Of a stretch of 36,158 bases of DNA, positions 23,197 to 31,170 are shown in pieces; the stretch's first letter is position 1; the number at the start of each line of letters is the position of its first letter. Under the pieces are notes generated by a model, which saw nothing but the letters and a program-made list of their open reading frames with translations, did not search any database and had not been told where the DNA came from. Origin of the DNA: UBA699 sp050261915 (lineage in GTDB: Bacteria; Bacillota; Clostridia; Clostridiales; Clostridiaceae); NCBI GenBank assembly GCA_050261915.1, contig JBLNDT010000031.1, forward strand, positions 1 to 36,158, given 5' to 3'. Position numbers and translations under genes: made by a program.

Positions 23197-24628
23197 TTAC
23201 AAGTGGAGGGCTCTTTCCTGCACAACTATAGGAGCACTGCTTTCAGTTATGAGTGGAAGCACTCTTATAATAGCCCTGCCTGAAATAATGAAGGATCTTA
23301 AATGCGATATGGGCACTATAACCTGGATTCTTATGGGATATATGCTTATTTTAACAATATTCGTCCCATCTATAGGAAGAACAGCAGACATGTTTGGCAG
23401 AAAGAAGCTTTATGTGGGAGGCTTTGGTGTTTTCACCGCCGCTTCATTATTATGTGCCTTATCAAATACAGGTTGGCAGCTATTAATTTATAGACTTATC
23501 CAGGCCGTGGGGGGAGCATTTATGGTGGCAAACAGCACTGCAATAGTTGCTGATGCTTTTCCAAAAAGTGAACTTGGTAAAGCCCTTGGTATAAATACTA
23601 TGTTTATCAGCATAGGCAGCGTTATTGGCCCAATACTTGGAGGATTTCTTGTAAGCATTGGATGGAGATATATTTTTTATTTAAACCTGCCAATAGGAAT
23701 AATCGGTACAATTTGGGCAGGAGTTCATTTAAAGGAGATATATAATCATGAAGCTAAACAAAAATTTGACTGGCTGGGAACACTGACCTTTACAGTAAGT
23801 ATGCTTGCTTTGCTTATGGCATTAACAATAGGCTGCTTCACAGGATGGTTTGATATAAAGGTAATAATCCTTATTGTTCTTTTTATTATTTCAATGGGAG
23901 CATTTATAAAAATAGAAAACAAAATTGAACAGCCTATGCTTGATTTAAATCTGTTTAAAAACAGACTTCTTGCTTTTGCGTATGCCAGTAACTTCTTCAA
24001 TGGTATTGCCAGAGGTTCAGTAACCTTTCTTATGATATTTTACCTTCAGGGAATTAAGGGAATAGACCCTATTACAGCAGGAATTTTCCTGGCACCCTTT
24101 GCAGTTTCAATGCTTATAGTTTCTCCTATAAGCGGAAGTCTTTCTGACAAGTACGGCTCAAGAGCTCTCAGTTCTATTGGGCTGTTGATTTCTGCAGTTG
24201 GATTACTTGGGCTTGTAGCTATTAATTCAAATACATCAATAGTTGAATTAATGATTTGGATGTTTATTATGGGAATTGGTTCCGGATTTTTCTTTTCCCC
24301 AAATACTAACTCAATTATGGGAGCGGTGCCTGATAACAAGCGTGGCATTGCAGCGGGTGTAAGAACCATGTTAAACAATGCAGGCAGTGTATTAAGTATT
24401 GCATTTTCCATGGCAATAATAGGTACCAGTTTGACTCCTGAAGCTATGCAGGGACTTTTCCTAGGCACCCAGGTTGGTTCTAATGGCATAGCAGTAGGCA
24501 GCTTTATATCCGGGCTTAGAATAGTATTTATTATATCCTTTATCTTCAGCATATTGGCAGCAATACTATCTTACATGAGAGGACCTGCACCAGTATGGAA
24601 TGAAGCTGAACTTCAAAACGCCAATTAA
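23186..24628 (+). CDS. MFS drug exporter, DHA2 (EmrB/QacA) family
   Basis: 480 residues with about 14 hydrophobic segments, the DHA2 layout. Motif A is seen in GRTADMFGRKKLYVGG, motif C (antiporter type) in GSVIGPILGGFLVS, and the RYIFYLNLPIGIIG segment is typical of the EmrB/QacA branch. It is expected to export toxic compounds using proton motive force. GGAGGGA lies before the ATG, which overlaps the end of the merR gene. A terminator follows at 24635. Confidence 0.92.
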   Translation: MKDNYKWRALSCTTIGALLSVMSGSTLIIALPEIMKDLKCDMGTITWILMGYMLILTIFVPSIGRTADMFGRKKLYVGGFGVFTAASLLCALSNTGWQLLIYRLIQAVGGAFMVANSTAIVADAFPKSELGKALGINTMFISIGSVIGPILGGFLVSIGWRYIFYLNLPIGIIGTIWAGVHLKEIYNHEAKQKFDWLGTLTFTVSMLALLMALTIGCFTGWFDIKVIILIVLFIISMGAFIKIENKIEQPMLDLNLFKNRLLAFAYASNFFNGIARGSVTFLMIFYLQGIKGIDPITAGIFLAPFAVSMLIVSPISGSLSDKYGSRALSSIGLLISAVGLLGLVAINSNTSIVELMIWMFIMGIGSGFFFSPNTNSIMGAVPDNKRGIAAGVRTMLNNAGSVLSIAFSMAIIGTSLTPEAMQGLFLGTQVGSNGIAVGSFISGLRIVFIISFIFSILAAILSYMRGPAPVWNEAELQNAN

Positions 24629-24634
24629 AATAAA

Positions 24635-24668
24635 GCAGCAGCAAAATTAAATTTGCTGCTGCCTTTTA
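24635..24668 (+). terminator. Terminator shared by MFS and cysteine synthase-like genes
   Basis: GCAGCAGCAAA / TTTGCTGCTGC, an 11-bp perfect stem with loop ATTAAA, then CTTTTA on the plus strand and TTTATTTT on the minus strand. The minus-strand stop at 24666-24668 lies just outside the stem. Confidence 0.85.
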
Positions 24669-25682
24669 TCTTATAGCCTTAAATCCTATTAATTCCACAT
24701 CTTGAGCCATATGGCCTTCTTTTAATGGCTGTTCCTTCATCAAGTCTGTGGTTAGATATTTTTTATTGTCATCTGCAAATACTGTTACAACAACTGAATC
24801 CTTACTACCTAATATATCCTGGGCAAGAATTGCACCTAGGAAATTTGCACCTGAGGATATTCCTACACCAATTCCAAAAACCCTGGCCAGTTTTCTCGCC
24901 ATGTTTATTGCATCACCATCGTCCACCATAATTATATCATCAAGTTCATTAAGCTTTACAATATCAGGGATAAACTCATCCCCTATACCAGCTATTCTAT
25001 GAGGACCAACATCTCTGCCGCCAGATGCCATAGTTGGAGAATTGGCTGGATCTAACGGGAATGCCTTGCAAGCAGGATAAACCTCTTGAAGTGCTTTCTT
25101 TATCCCCATTATTGTACCACCAGTACCAACACCAGCTACAACACCATCAGGCTTTTTACCAAGAGCTTTAAGTTGTTTTATTATTTCCTGTCCGGTGGTT
25201 TTATAGTGGGCTGCTACATTTTCTTCATTTGTGAACTGATGCGGAAGAAAAGCTCCCTTTTCCTCACCCATTTTATCTGCCAGCTGTATGGAACCAGTAA
25301 ATCCTCCTTCTTCCTTAGATACCGAACGTATTGTTGCGCCAAGGCTCTCCATAAGATTTACACGTTCCTGACTCATCCAATTTGGCATAAATATAGTTAC
25401 TGGGTTACCAAGATAAGCACCTATGGCAGAAAAAGCTATCCCTGTATTACCGCTGGTAGCCTCAGCTATGGCATCCCCTTCTTTAATGGCTCCAGTTTCA
25501 TAAGCATGTCTCATAATGTGATAAGCTATTCTATCCTTAATACTCCCTGAATAATTATAGTATTCCGCTTTGGCATAAATTTTTCTTTCCTCACCCTTGT
25601 ACTTTAGTGATATTTCAAGCATAGGAGTATTACCCACCATAGCTTCAAAATCATCAAATTTTTTCTTAATTGTCTCAATCAT
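24666..25682 (-). CDS. Cysteine synthase-family PLP enzyme
   Basis: 338 residues. Fold-type II PLP enzyme of the cysteine synthase / cystathionine beta-synthase family: the N-terminal VGNTPMLEI, the PLP-lysine motif SGSIKDRIAYH, the substrate loop EATSGNTGIAFSA, the phosphate-binding loop GVGTGGTIMG, and SSGANFLGA near the end. The family makes cysteine from O-acetylserine and sulfide, or uses related substrates. The Lys motif reads NYSGSIKDR rather than PGGSVKDR, and the C-terminus (ADDNKKYLTTDLMKE) is extended, both seen in a clostridial subgroup, so exact substrate is not certain. AGGAGG precedes the ATG. A good -10 (TATAAT) without a good -35 lies upstream at 25726-25731. Confidence 0.88.
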   Translation of the reverse strand: MIETIKKKFDDFEAMVGNTPMLEISLKYKGEERKIYAKAEYYNYSGSIKDRIAYHIMRHAYETGAIKEGDAIAEATSGNTGIAFSAIGAYLGNPVTIFMPNWMSQERVNLMESLGATIRSVSKEEGGFTGSIQLADKMGEEKGAFLPHQFTNEENVAAHYKTTGQEIIKQLKALGKKPDGVVAGVGTGGTIMGIKKALQEVYPACKAFPLDPANSPTMASGGRDVGPHRIAGIGDEFIPDIVKLNELDDIIMVDDGDAINMARKLARVFGIGVGISSGANFLGAILAQDILGSKDSVVVTVFADDNKKYLTTDLMKEQPLKEGHMAQDVELIGFKAIR

Positions 25683-25946
25683 TAGTTTTACCTCCTATTA
25701 TTTTTAATATAACATTAGTTAATTCATTATAGCCATTTTTATTTTTCTAATCATATCACAAGTAAATGTTTTAATCAACATAAACAACTCAACGTGGTAA
25801 ATTTATAAATCATAGTTATTTTTTATATAAATAAATAAGATTGTGATATGACTACAACTACCTGTGGTCTGTAATAGTATTTTTCATATATATATTGTAT
25901 AATGATAGTATAATTGGTTGTAAATGTAATTAAGGGGTTGGTTTTT
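25683..25946. promoter_or_regulatory. Divergent intergenic region between cysteine synthase-like and TPM genes
   Basis: 264 AT-rich bases without a gene. It holds the -10 TATAAT for the cysteine synthase-like gene (25726-25731), two TATAAT elements for the TPM gene (25898-25903 and 25909-25914, both with weak -35), and an 11-bp perfect inverted repeat with distant arms (TCATATCACAA at 25751-25761 and TTGTGATATGA at 25841-25851). I see no riboswitch or T-box. Confidence 0.6.
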
Positions 25947-26756
25947 ATGGGTTCAGGTTATGTATCAAAACTAATAAGAAATACTCTTGTTGTTTCATTG
26001 ATAGCTATATTTATTGGCTACGCAGCTTTAGCATACATAAATAAGGCTGAGAATTCACTGCCAGCAAAGCCAGCCACTCAAACTTATGTCCAGGATAAGG
26101 CAGCTTTACTCAGCAGTCAAGAACAAGAAAAATTAGAAAAGTCCTGTGAAAATTTATATGCTGATACTGGGATTAAACTAGTATTTTTAACTGTTGACAA
26201 TCTTCCTGGTTCCTACACTCTTGATGAATATGCTAGTGGAGTATATAAGAAATGGGAACTTAATAAAACTCCAAATCCCAGCCTTTTATTTGTTTATGAT
26301 AAAAAGGATGGAAAAGCAATCTTTGAAACCCTTGCTGGAAACGATAATTACACTTCAAATTTCAATGCCAAATTTATCGTATTCTATGCAGAAGATGCAA
26401 TTATAAGCGGCAAATCCTATCAGGCTTTTGATTCAATTGTTACAGATATTGCAAATGATAAAAATGGAATAGCTCCTATAATTCCTGATCATACTGATAT
26501 AGCATCACCAGCGGTAACTAGTGATATTGACAGTTCCTTTATACCTGAAAGCATTAATAGGGCAACTATAATAAAATTCGTATTTGAATTAATCATATTT
26601 TTATTTGTGATGAAGAAGATATTCTCTAAAGTTAAAAACCCAGTTAAGATCAAAGTCAGCAAAGGTAATAACTACAAACATAAAAATAATATTCCTGTAG
26701 CTTACCGCAGAAGTTATGATGAAGAATACGGTGACAAGGACCATATATATTCTTAA
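25947..26756 (+). CDS. TPM-domain membrane protein
   Basis: 269 residues. A single N-terminal transmembrane helix (about 12-33) is followed by a TPM domain (TLP18.3/Psb32 type): YVQDKAALLSSQEQEKLEKSCENLYADTGIKLVFLTVDNLPG, then YASGVYKKWELNK and SLLFVYDKKDGKAIFETLAG. A second transmembrane segment lies near residues 207-222, before a basic cytosolic tail. Members of this family act at the membrane; some are phosphatases, most are uncharacterised. ATG 25947 is chosen with AAGGGG nine bases before it; the TTG at 25914 has no site. Its end overlaps a GGAGGG/CCCTCC hairpin shared with the convergent gene. Confidence 0.82.
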   Translation: MGSGYVSKLIRNTLVVSLIAIFIGYAALAYINKAENSLPAKPATQTYVQDKAALLSSQEQEKLEKSCENLYADTGIKLVFLTVDNLPGSYTLDEYASGVYKKWELNKTPNPSLLFVYDKKDGKAIFETLAGNDNYTSNFNAKFIVFYAEDAIISGKSYQAFDSIVTDIANDKNGIAPIIPDHTDIASPAVTSDIDSSFIPESINRATIIKFVFELIIFLFVMKKIFSKVKNPVKIKVSKGNNYKHKNNIPVAYRRSYDEEYGDKDHIYS

Positions 26757-26783
26757 GGAGGGATTCTATCTAGGAAACCCTCC
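26757..26783. terminator. Weak hairpin between convergent genes, stop codon in loop
   Basis: GGAGGG (26757-26762) pairs with CCCTCC (26778-26783). The loop contains the TAG stop of the minus-strand gene (26766-26768). U tracts are poor, so termination is uncertain. Confidence 0.4.
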
Positions 26784-27236
26784 ACTTTCTTCAAAATGAT
26801 TCATTTCTGATACTTCTCCTAAATATCCCTTCATTTCATAATCAGGCTCACTGATATCTAAGTTTTCGTTATTTTTATAATTTTCAATTGGAATAAATGC
26901 ATTAAGTGTAACCTCTTCATTTGGCTTTATATTAAGTTTGTTTCCTGTTGTTTCAGCTTTACATTTGTTCATTGTATGGCTACTGCCATATTTTATAGGA
27001 TAACTTACATAAAACGAATTTTGTTTAATAATATACTTGCTGATATTTTTAACAACTATTGTATAGCTTGTCCCATCCTTACCCGATTGTTTATATGTAA
27101 CTTTAATATCAACTATATCACCATTTTCTGGTGGATTAACTTTCTCCCTGCTATTTATGTTTTGCCCGGTAATAAACCCGGCCCCGGCAAATAATACAGC
27201 AATAAAAAGACAAAGAATTACATAGTTTTTCTTCAT
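26766..27236 (-). CDS. Small secreted or membrane-anchored protein of unknown function
   Basis: 156 residues. A basic start and one hydrophobic helix (about 5-24, with AGAGFITGQN after it) indicate a signal peptide or membrane anchor. The outside part has alternating beta-strand pattern (VDIKVTYKQSGKDGTSYTIVVKNIS and NKLNIKPNEEVTLNAFIP), like an immunoglobulin-type or FxLYD-like extracellular domain. There is no lipobox. AGGAGA lies before the ATG. Convergent to the TPM gene. I do not recognise a family. Confidence 0.72.
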   Translation of the reverse strand: MKKNYVILCLFIAVLFAGAGFITGQNINSREKVNPPENGDIVDIKVTYKQSGKDGTSYTIVVKNISKYIIKQNSFYVSYPIKYGSSHTMNKCKAETTGNKLNIKPNEEVTLNAFIPIENYKNNENLDISEPDYEMKGYLGEVSEMNHFEESGGFPR

Positions 27237-27306
27237 ATGACTTCTCCTGATTTTTTCATTATTGCTATATTATATATCATTTACCAAACTATGTCATCAA
27301 CATGTT

Positions 27307-27891
27307 TTAACAAATTATTTTAACATCCATATTAAAGCTCTCTTTAAAAAGATCTGCTTTCTCCATAGCTTTATTTGTTATCTTAACTGAGTCTCTGCCT
27401 TTAATATATATAATTAAATTTTCCCTGCATATTTGTATATTGTTAATGGTAACTTCAGCACAGTGAGTATGATCTAACGCGTCCGAAAGCCTTAATACGG
27501 AGGCAAGCCTTTGGATAACCTCCTTCTCCTCCAGGTTGTAATCTGATAATGCCTTTCCAAGAGCTTTTCTGTGACCAGCAGCTACAAGGGCAAGCATTGC
27601 TCTTAAATTTGAAGGAACAGCATTAAAAGTTTCATCGTTGTTTATTATGTAGCTAGTATGTTTGTGATGTGATTTTTTGCCAATATAACGTCCTATATCA
27701 TGAAGAATAGCACTATAAAGCAGCAGGTTTCTTTCCTCACTTGAAAAAGTAAAAACCTCGTCTAATGAATCTGCTATCATGCCTGCATAAAGGATAACCT
27801 TCTTTTCATGGGTATCCCCCTGGCATTTAGAGTATTTCATAAGAACCCCATATACATCTTCATATTTTAAAAACTCTGCTATATCCTGCAT
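27307..27891 (-). CDS. Free-standing HD-domain phosphohydrolase, Ppx/GppA C-terminal-like
   Basis: 194 residues. A metal-dependent HD domain: His28 in the first helix, HD pair at 64-65 in AILHDIGRYIG, and HHKHTSYI (75-82) after it. The order and spacing (LHDIG, then HHKH, then AAGHR, then LASVLRLSDALD) match the C-terminal HD half of Ppx/GppA proteins, including the Ppx encoded just upstream, so this looks like a detached copy of that half. It may hydrolyse a nucleotide such as (p)ppGpp or bind polyphosphate; the sequence does not decide. ATG 27891 is chosen because GAGGT lies seven bases before it; the longer frame to 28044 would overlap ppx. It begins 91 bases after the ppx stop. Confidence 0.8.
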   Translation of the reverse strand: MQDIAEFLKYEDVYGVLMKYSKCQGDTHEKKVILYAGMIADSLDEVFTFSSEERNLLLYSAILHDIGRYIGKKSHHKHTSYIINNDETFNAVPSNLRAMLALVAAGHRKALGKALSDYNLEEKEVIQRLASVLRLSDALDHTHCAEVTINNIQICRENLIIYIKGRDSVKITNKAMEKADLFKESFNMDVKIIC

Positions 27892-27982
27892 TTTAAATAC
27901 CTCACATAAAAAATTAAAGTTTGTGTATTTATAACTATACCCAATCTCTAAATTTATATGAGTGTTGACTTTAACATATGAG

Positions 27983-29485
27983 CTATACAATGAGAAGTTT
28001 TCTGTTAAACAACTTGTGGAACATGTCTGCAACTTTAATGGCATCGTTAATTTCTATTTCAGGATTGCTGTTTGCAAAAAGCTTTATTATAACTGTATCC
28101 GGCTGCAGATTGCATTGTATCTGATGTATATTCCCATTTTGCCTTTGATCAAGGCATTCTGAAATTTTAAGCAGAACACCTAACTTTTGTATTACTGAAA
28201 TATCCTCTTCATGGAGCATATTCCTATACTGATAAGTGTCTATCTTAAACTCCTCTCTTCTGTGAAATGCTGCAATATGTGCCGCCATAAGCTGTTCCCT
28301 GTGGGTAAGCCCATTGATTCTTGAATTCAGCATCATATAAAAAGAATGTTTATGGTGTCCATAGTAGTTTATATCAATTCCTAAATCGTGAAGCAAGGTT
28401 GTAGTTTTTAAAATTCTGCTTACATTTTGAGATATATTGTGCACTGGCTTTAGTTGTTCAAATAAAGTTTCAGTATAACTTCTAACTCTTTTTGCATGGT
28501 TTTTATCCAGCTTATAATCACACATTATATTGTTAAGGGAAAAATCTAACACCTTTTCAATAGGCTCTTTTCCTTTTAATATGTGTTCATAAATAATTCC
28601 TTCTCTTAATCCATTACCGCTTATATAAACATCAGAGGCACTGCAGCATTCCATAACAGTAACTACTGCTGCAGCGGCTCCTAAAAATATGTCTGCTCTT
28701 TCCTTTGAAAGCCCTTTAATTTTTTCTCTTTGTTTTATATCTCTATTTTTTGCCAAATCATATATTTCATATATGTTTTCCGAATTAATATGATAATTAT
28801 GAGATACATCCATTGGGTAATTATTCTTTTTTCTAGATATTTTCCCTATGTTTCTTATGGTGCCACCTATTCCAATTAGAGGATATCCCTTTGCATTTTT
28901 TATCCAAGGTACCTTTGAGTATTCTTTCAGCAGGAAATTTTTAAGTTCCTCTTCCTTGTTCTTTTCTAGTGCACTCTGAAGCTTAAAGGTTTCACTCAAA
29001 TTAATTGCTCCATAAGGAAGGCTGATAGCCTGAACCATTTTACGATTTTCCACCAATATAAGCTGATTGCTGCAACCTCCTATATCCATGAGCAGGGCAT
29101 TTTCAAATTCCATGCTGTTTACAGTTCCAAAATAGTCGTAAAATGCTTCCTCATTTCCTTGAAGTACTCTTATGTCTATTCCTATTTCATTTTTCACTCT
29201 GGACACAAAATACTCACGGTTGGAAGCTCTTCTCACAGCTTCAGTGGCTACCCCAATAATATTGTTCACATTTGTGGCCTCTGCTATGTCCATAAAAAAC
29301 TTTAGGGTATCCATTGCTTTATCAACTCTTTGTAAATTAAGCCCCCCCTCTTCTGTCATGTCCATGCCAAGCCTTACAGATTCCTTCTTTTCATCAATTA
29401 CCCTAAAAGAATTGTCTTCATTGATTTTTAATATAACCAGACGAATTGAATTTGAACCAATATCTATTATTCCCAGCTTCTCCAT
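27983..29485 (-). CDS. ppx: Exopolyphosphatase / guanosine pentaphosphatase (Ppx/GppA)
   Basis: 500 residues, the length of two-part Ppx/GppA proteins: an actin-like phosphatase half with IIDIGSNSIRLVI (Asp8), VATEAVRRASN, GNEEA (112-116 region), LMDIGGCSNQL (Asp134), SLPYGAINL and GIGGT, and a C-terminal HD half with LLHDLG and HHKHSFYMM. It releases phosphate from the end of polyphosphate and may also act on pppGpp. One oddity: the usual DIGGGSxE has Gln where the conserved Glu stands. ATG 29485 is chosen (AAAGGA spaced seven bases) over the ATG two codons before. It has a good promoter at 29521-29549 and lies divergent to the Ppx paralogue-PPK1 operon. Confidence 0.9.
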   Translation of the reverse strand: MEKLGIIDIGSNSIRLVILKINEDNSFRVIDEKKESVRLGMDMTEEGGLNLQRVDKAMDTLKFFMDIAEATNVNNIIGVATEAVRRASNREYFVSRVKNEIGIDIRVLQGNEEAFYDYFGTVNSMEFENALLMDIGGCSNQLILVENRKMVQAISLPYGAINLSETFKLQSALEKNKEEELKNFLLKEYSKVPWIKNAKGYPLIGIGGTIRNIGKISRKKNNYPMDVSHNYHINSENIYEIYDLAKNRDIKQREKIKGLSKERADIFLGAAAAVVTVMECCSASDVYISGNGLREGIIYEHILKGKEPIEKVLDFSLNNIMCDYKLDKNHAKRVRSYTETLFEQLKPVHNISQNVSRILKTTTLLHDLGIDINYYGHHKHSFYMMLNSRINGLTHREQLMAAHIAAFHRREEFKIDTYQYRNMLHEEDISVIQKLGVLLKISECLDQRQNGNIHQIQCNLQPDTVIIKLFANSNPEIEINDAIKVADMFHKLFNRKLLIV

Positions 29486-29520
29486 ACGCATATCCTTTCA
29501 ATTATCATTTCTTATATACA

Positions 29521-29549
29521 TTTATATCAGTTTGTTCCGAATATTTCAA
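29521..29549 (-). promoter_or_regulatory. Promoter of ppx
   Basis: Minus strand: -35 TTGAAA (29544-29549), 17-base spacer, -10 TATAAA (29521-29526). Confidence 0.7.
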
Positions 29550-29568
29550 CAATTAACATTGTCACTGT

Positions 29569-29596
29569 TTGTCTATTAATAGAAATATGTTAAAAT
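29569..29596 (+). promoter_or_regulatory. Promoter of the Ppx paralogue-ppk1 operon
   Basis: -35 TTGTCT (29569-29574), 16-base spacer, extended -10 TGTTAAAAT (hexamer 29591-29596). It lies back to back with the ppx promoter within 144 bases. Confidence 0.6.
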
Positions 29597-29629
29597 ATTT
29601 GTAGATAACATTTTGAAAGGTGTAATATT

Positions 29630-31165
29630 ATGACAGCAAAAAAAGATTTTCATATTGTGGCATCTATAAACATAGGGGCAAATTATCTTCATATGATAAT
29701 TGCAGAAATCAATTCAGATAAGAAATTCAATATTTTAGAAGATTTAACCAAGCCATCAAATATAGGTAGAGATACCTACAGTTCAAAAAGAATATCAATA
29801 GAAACCATTCAGCAAACCTGCAATGATTTAAAAGGTTTTGCAATGCTTATGAAAGACTATAGAATTAAAACCTATAAGGCAGTATCCACCAGCGGCATAA
29901 GAGAAGCAGAAAACAGGGAATACATCGTTGAACAGATACGCCTTTCTTCAGGAATTAAAGTAGACATTATAAATACTGCCGAGGAAAGTTTGTTAAATTC
30001 CAAGGCTCTTAGAAGTCATATGCCTAAATCAGGGTTTTTAACAGCAGATTCTTCCCTTGTTGTTAATGTAACATCTGGAGGTATGGAAATATCCATGTTC
30101 AAGAAAGGAAGCCTGGATTACACAGAATATATGAAACTGGGCTCCCTTAGACTTAGTGAGATACTTTCCGACCTTGAAACAATGACAATGGATTTTCCAA
30201 AAATAATGGAGGAATTTATCGAAAGCAAAATCCACATTCTTAAGCCTAGGATTCAAAGCTTTAATGCAGTTTCCTTCATAGGAATTGGGGGGGAGCTTGA
30301 TGTTATAGCAAAACTCTGCGGCAGGGAATCACATAATACAACCTTCATCGAAAGAGATCAATTAATTAAGCTCTATGAGAAAATGAAAAGCATGAGTTCA
30401 AATCAAATTATTCAAACCTATGGAATAAACAGAAAGGAAGCCAAGCTTATACTTCCTTCAGTAATTTTATTTAAGTGTTTTATCTCACTTACCAAAGCAC
30501 CAGGAATTTATGCCCCAATGCTCTCCCTTTGTCATGGACTTTTATCCAACATGGCAGAGAATCTCTATGATGAAAATAGTGATAATGATGAAATAATAAA
30601 CTACGCATGGTATATTGCAGATAAATACTGCATTGATAAAACCCATCTAGCCTATATTGAAAAGATATCCTTGCAGATTTTTGATGCCACAATGCGATTG
30701 CACAAGCTTGATTCCAAGGAAAGACTTTATCTTAGGGTTGCTGCCATACTTCACAATGTAGGTAAATTTGTTAACTTCAGCGAACCAGACATGCAGACCT
30801 ATGATATTATACTAAACCAGAAAGTAATGGGTTTTTCAAAGGAAAAACTTGTATTAATAGCTAATATTGCAAGATATCATGGGCAAGCTATTCCTTCCCA
30901 TAAAGATGAAAATTATTTAACGTTAAGTGAAAAAGAGAAAATAACTGTATCAAAGCTTGTAGCAATTTTAAAATTGGCAGAGTCCATTGATATATCCCAC
31001 AAGCAAAAGATATCCCACATTGAAATAAATTTATCCCAAGACAAGCTCCTCTTTAAAATTAAATCTACTGAGGATACACTGCTAGAAGAGTGGGACTTTA
31101 TTCACAATGCATTATTTTTTCACGAAGTAATGGGTATTAAACCAGAATTTAAACGCAGAGGGTGA
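29630..31165 (+). CDS. Degenerate Ppx/GppA paralogue (probable pseudo-enzyme)
   Basis: 511 residues, collinear with full-length Ppx/GppA, with actin-like and HD halves. Key acidic residues are replaced: the first phosphate motif is SINIGANYL (N14 for Asp, also Ser to Ala), the second is VVNVTSGGMEI (N146 for Asp, and the Gly run is broken), and the HD motif is ILHNVG (N376 for Asp). The Glu pair (118-119, TAEES), E153, KLGSLRL and GIGGE are kept. The reading frame is intact with a good ribosome site (AAAGGTG), so it is expressed, but normal hydrolysis is doubtful. Its stop overlaps a GTG of the next frame and PPK1 starts six bases later, so it is translationally linked to PPK1 and may regulate or scaffold it. 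Confidence 0.85.
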   Translation: MTAKKDFHIVASINIGANYLHMIIAEINSDKKFNILEDLTKPSNIGRDTYSSKRISIETIQQTCNDLKGFAMLMKDYRIKTYKAVSTSGIREAENREYIVEQIRLSSGIKVDIINTAEESLLNSKALRSHMPKSGFLTADSSLVVNVTSGGMEISMFKKGSLDYTEYMKLGSLRLSEILSDLETMTMDFPKIMEEFIESKIHILKPRIQSFNAVSFIGIGGELDVIAKLCGRESHNTTFIERDQLIKLYEKMKSMSSNQIIQTYGINRKEAKLILPSVILFKCFISLTKAPGIYAPMLSLCHGLLSNMAENLYDENSDNDEIINYAWYIADKYCIDKTHLAYIEKISLQIFDATMRLHKLDSKERLYLRVAAILHNVGKFVNFSEPDMQTYDIILNQKVMGFSKEKLVLIANIARYHGQAIPSHKDENYLTLSEKEKITVSKLVAILKLAESIDISHKQKISHIEINLSQDKLLFKIKSTEDTLLEEWDFIHNALFFHEVMGIKPEFKRRG

Positions 31166-31170
31166 TAATT

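Noticed and set aside
24046..24552. 168-aa minus-strand open frame
   Set aside because: Antisense to the MFS gene in the register that mirrors its hydrophobic codons; no ribosome site.
25086..25550. 154-aa open frame on the plus strand
   Set aside because: Antisense to the cysteine synthase-like gene, low-quality composition, no start signals.
25683..25946. Possible T-box or S-box leader upstream of the cysteine synthase-like gene
   Set aside because: No T-box core (GGTGGNACCGCG), no SAM riboswitch-like helices, and the space from -10 to start is too short.
27892..28044. N-terminal extension of the HD-domain gene overlapping the end of ppx
   Set aside because: The extension has no ribosome site, is not HD-like, and overlaps ppx, while ATG 27891 has GAGGT at proper distance and starts right before the domain.
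29531..29570. TTGTT/AACAA and TTAACA elements in the divergent ppx promoters as Rex or Pho boxes
   Set aside because: The spacing fits neither the Rex consensus nor repeated TTAACA Pho boxes; arms are only five bases in AT-rich DNA.
29630..31165. Ppx paralogue as a decaying pseudogene
   Set aside because: The 511-codon frame is intact with a good ribosome site and promoter and is coupled to ppk1; changes are concentrated at catalytic residues rather than spread as frameshifts or stops.
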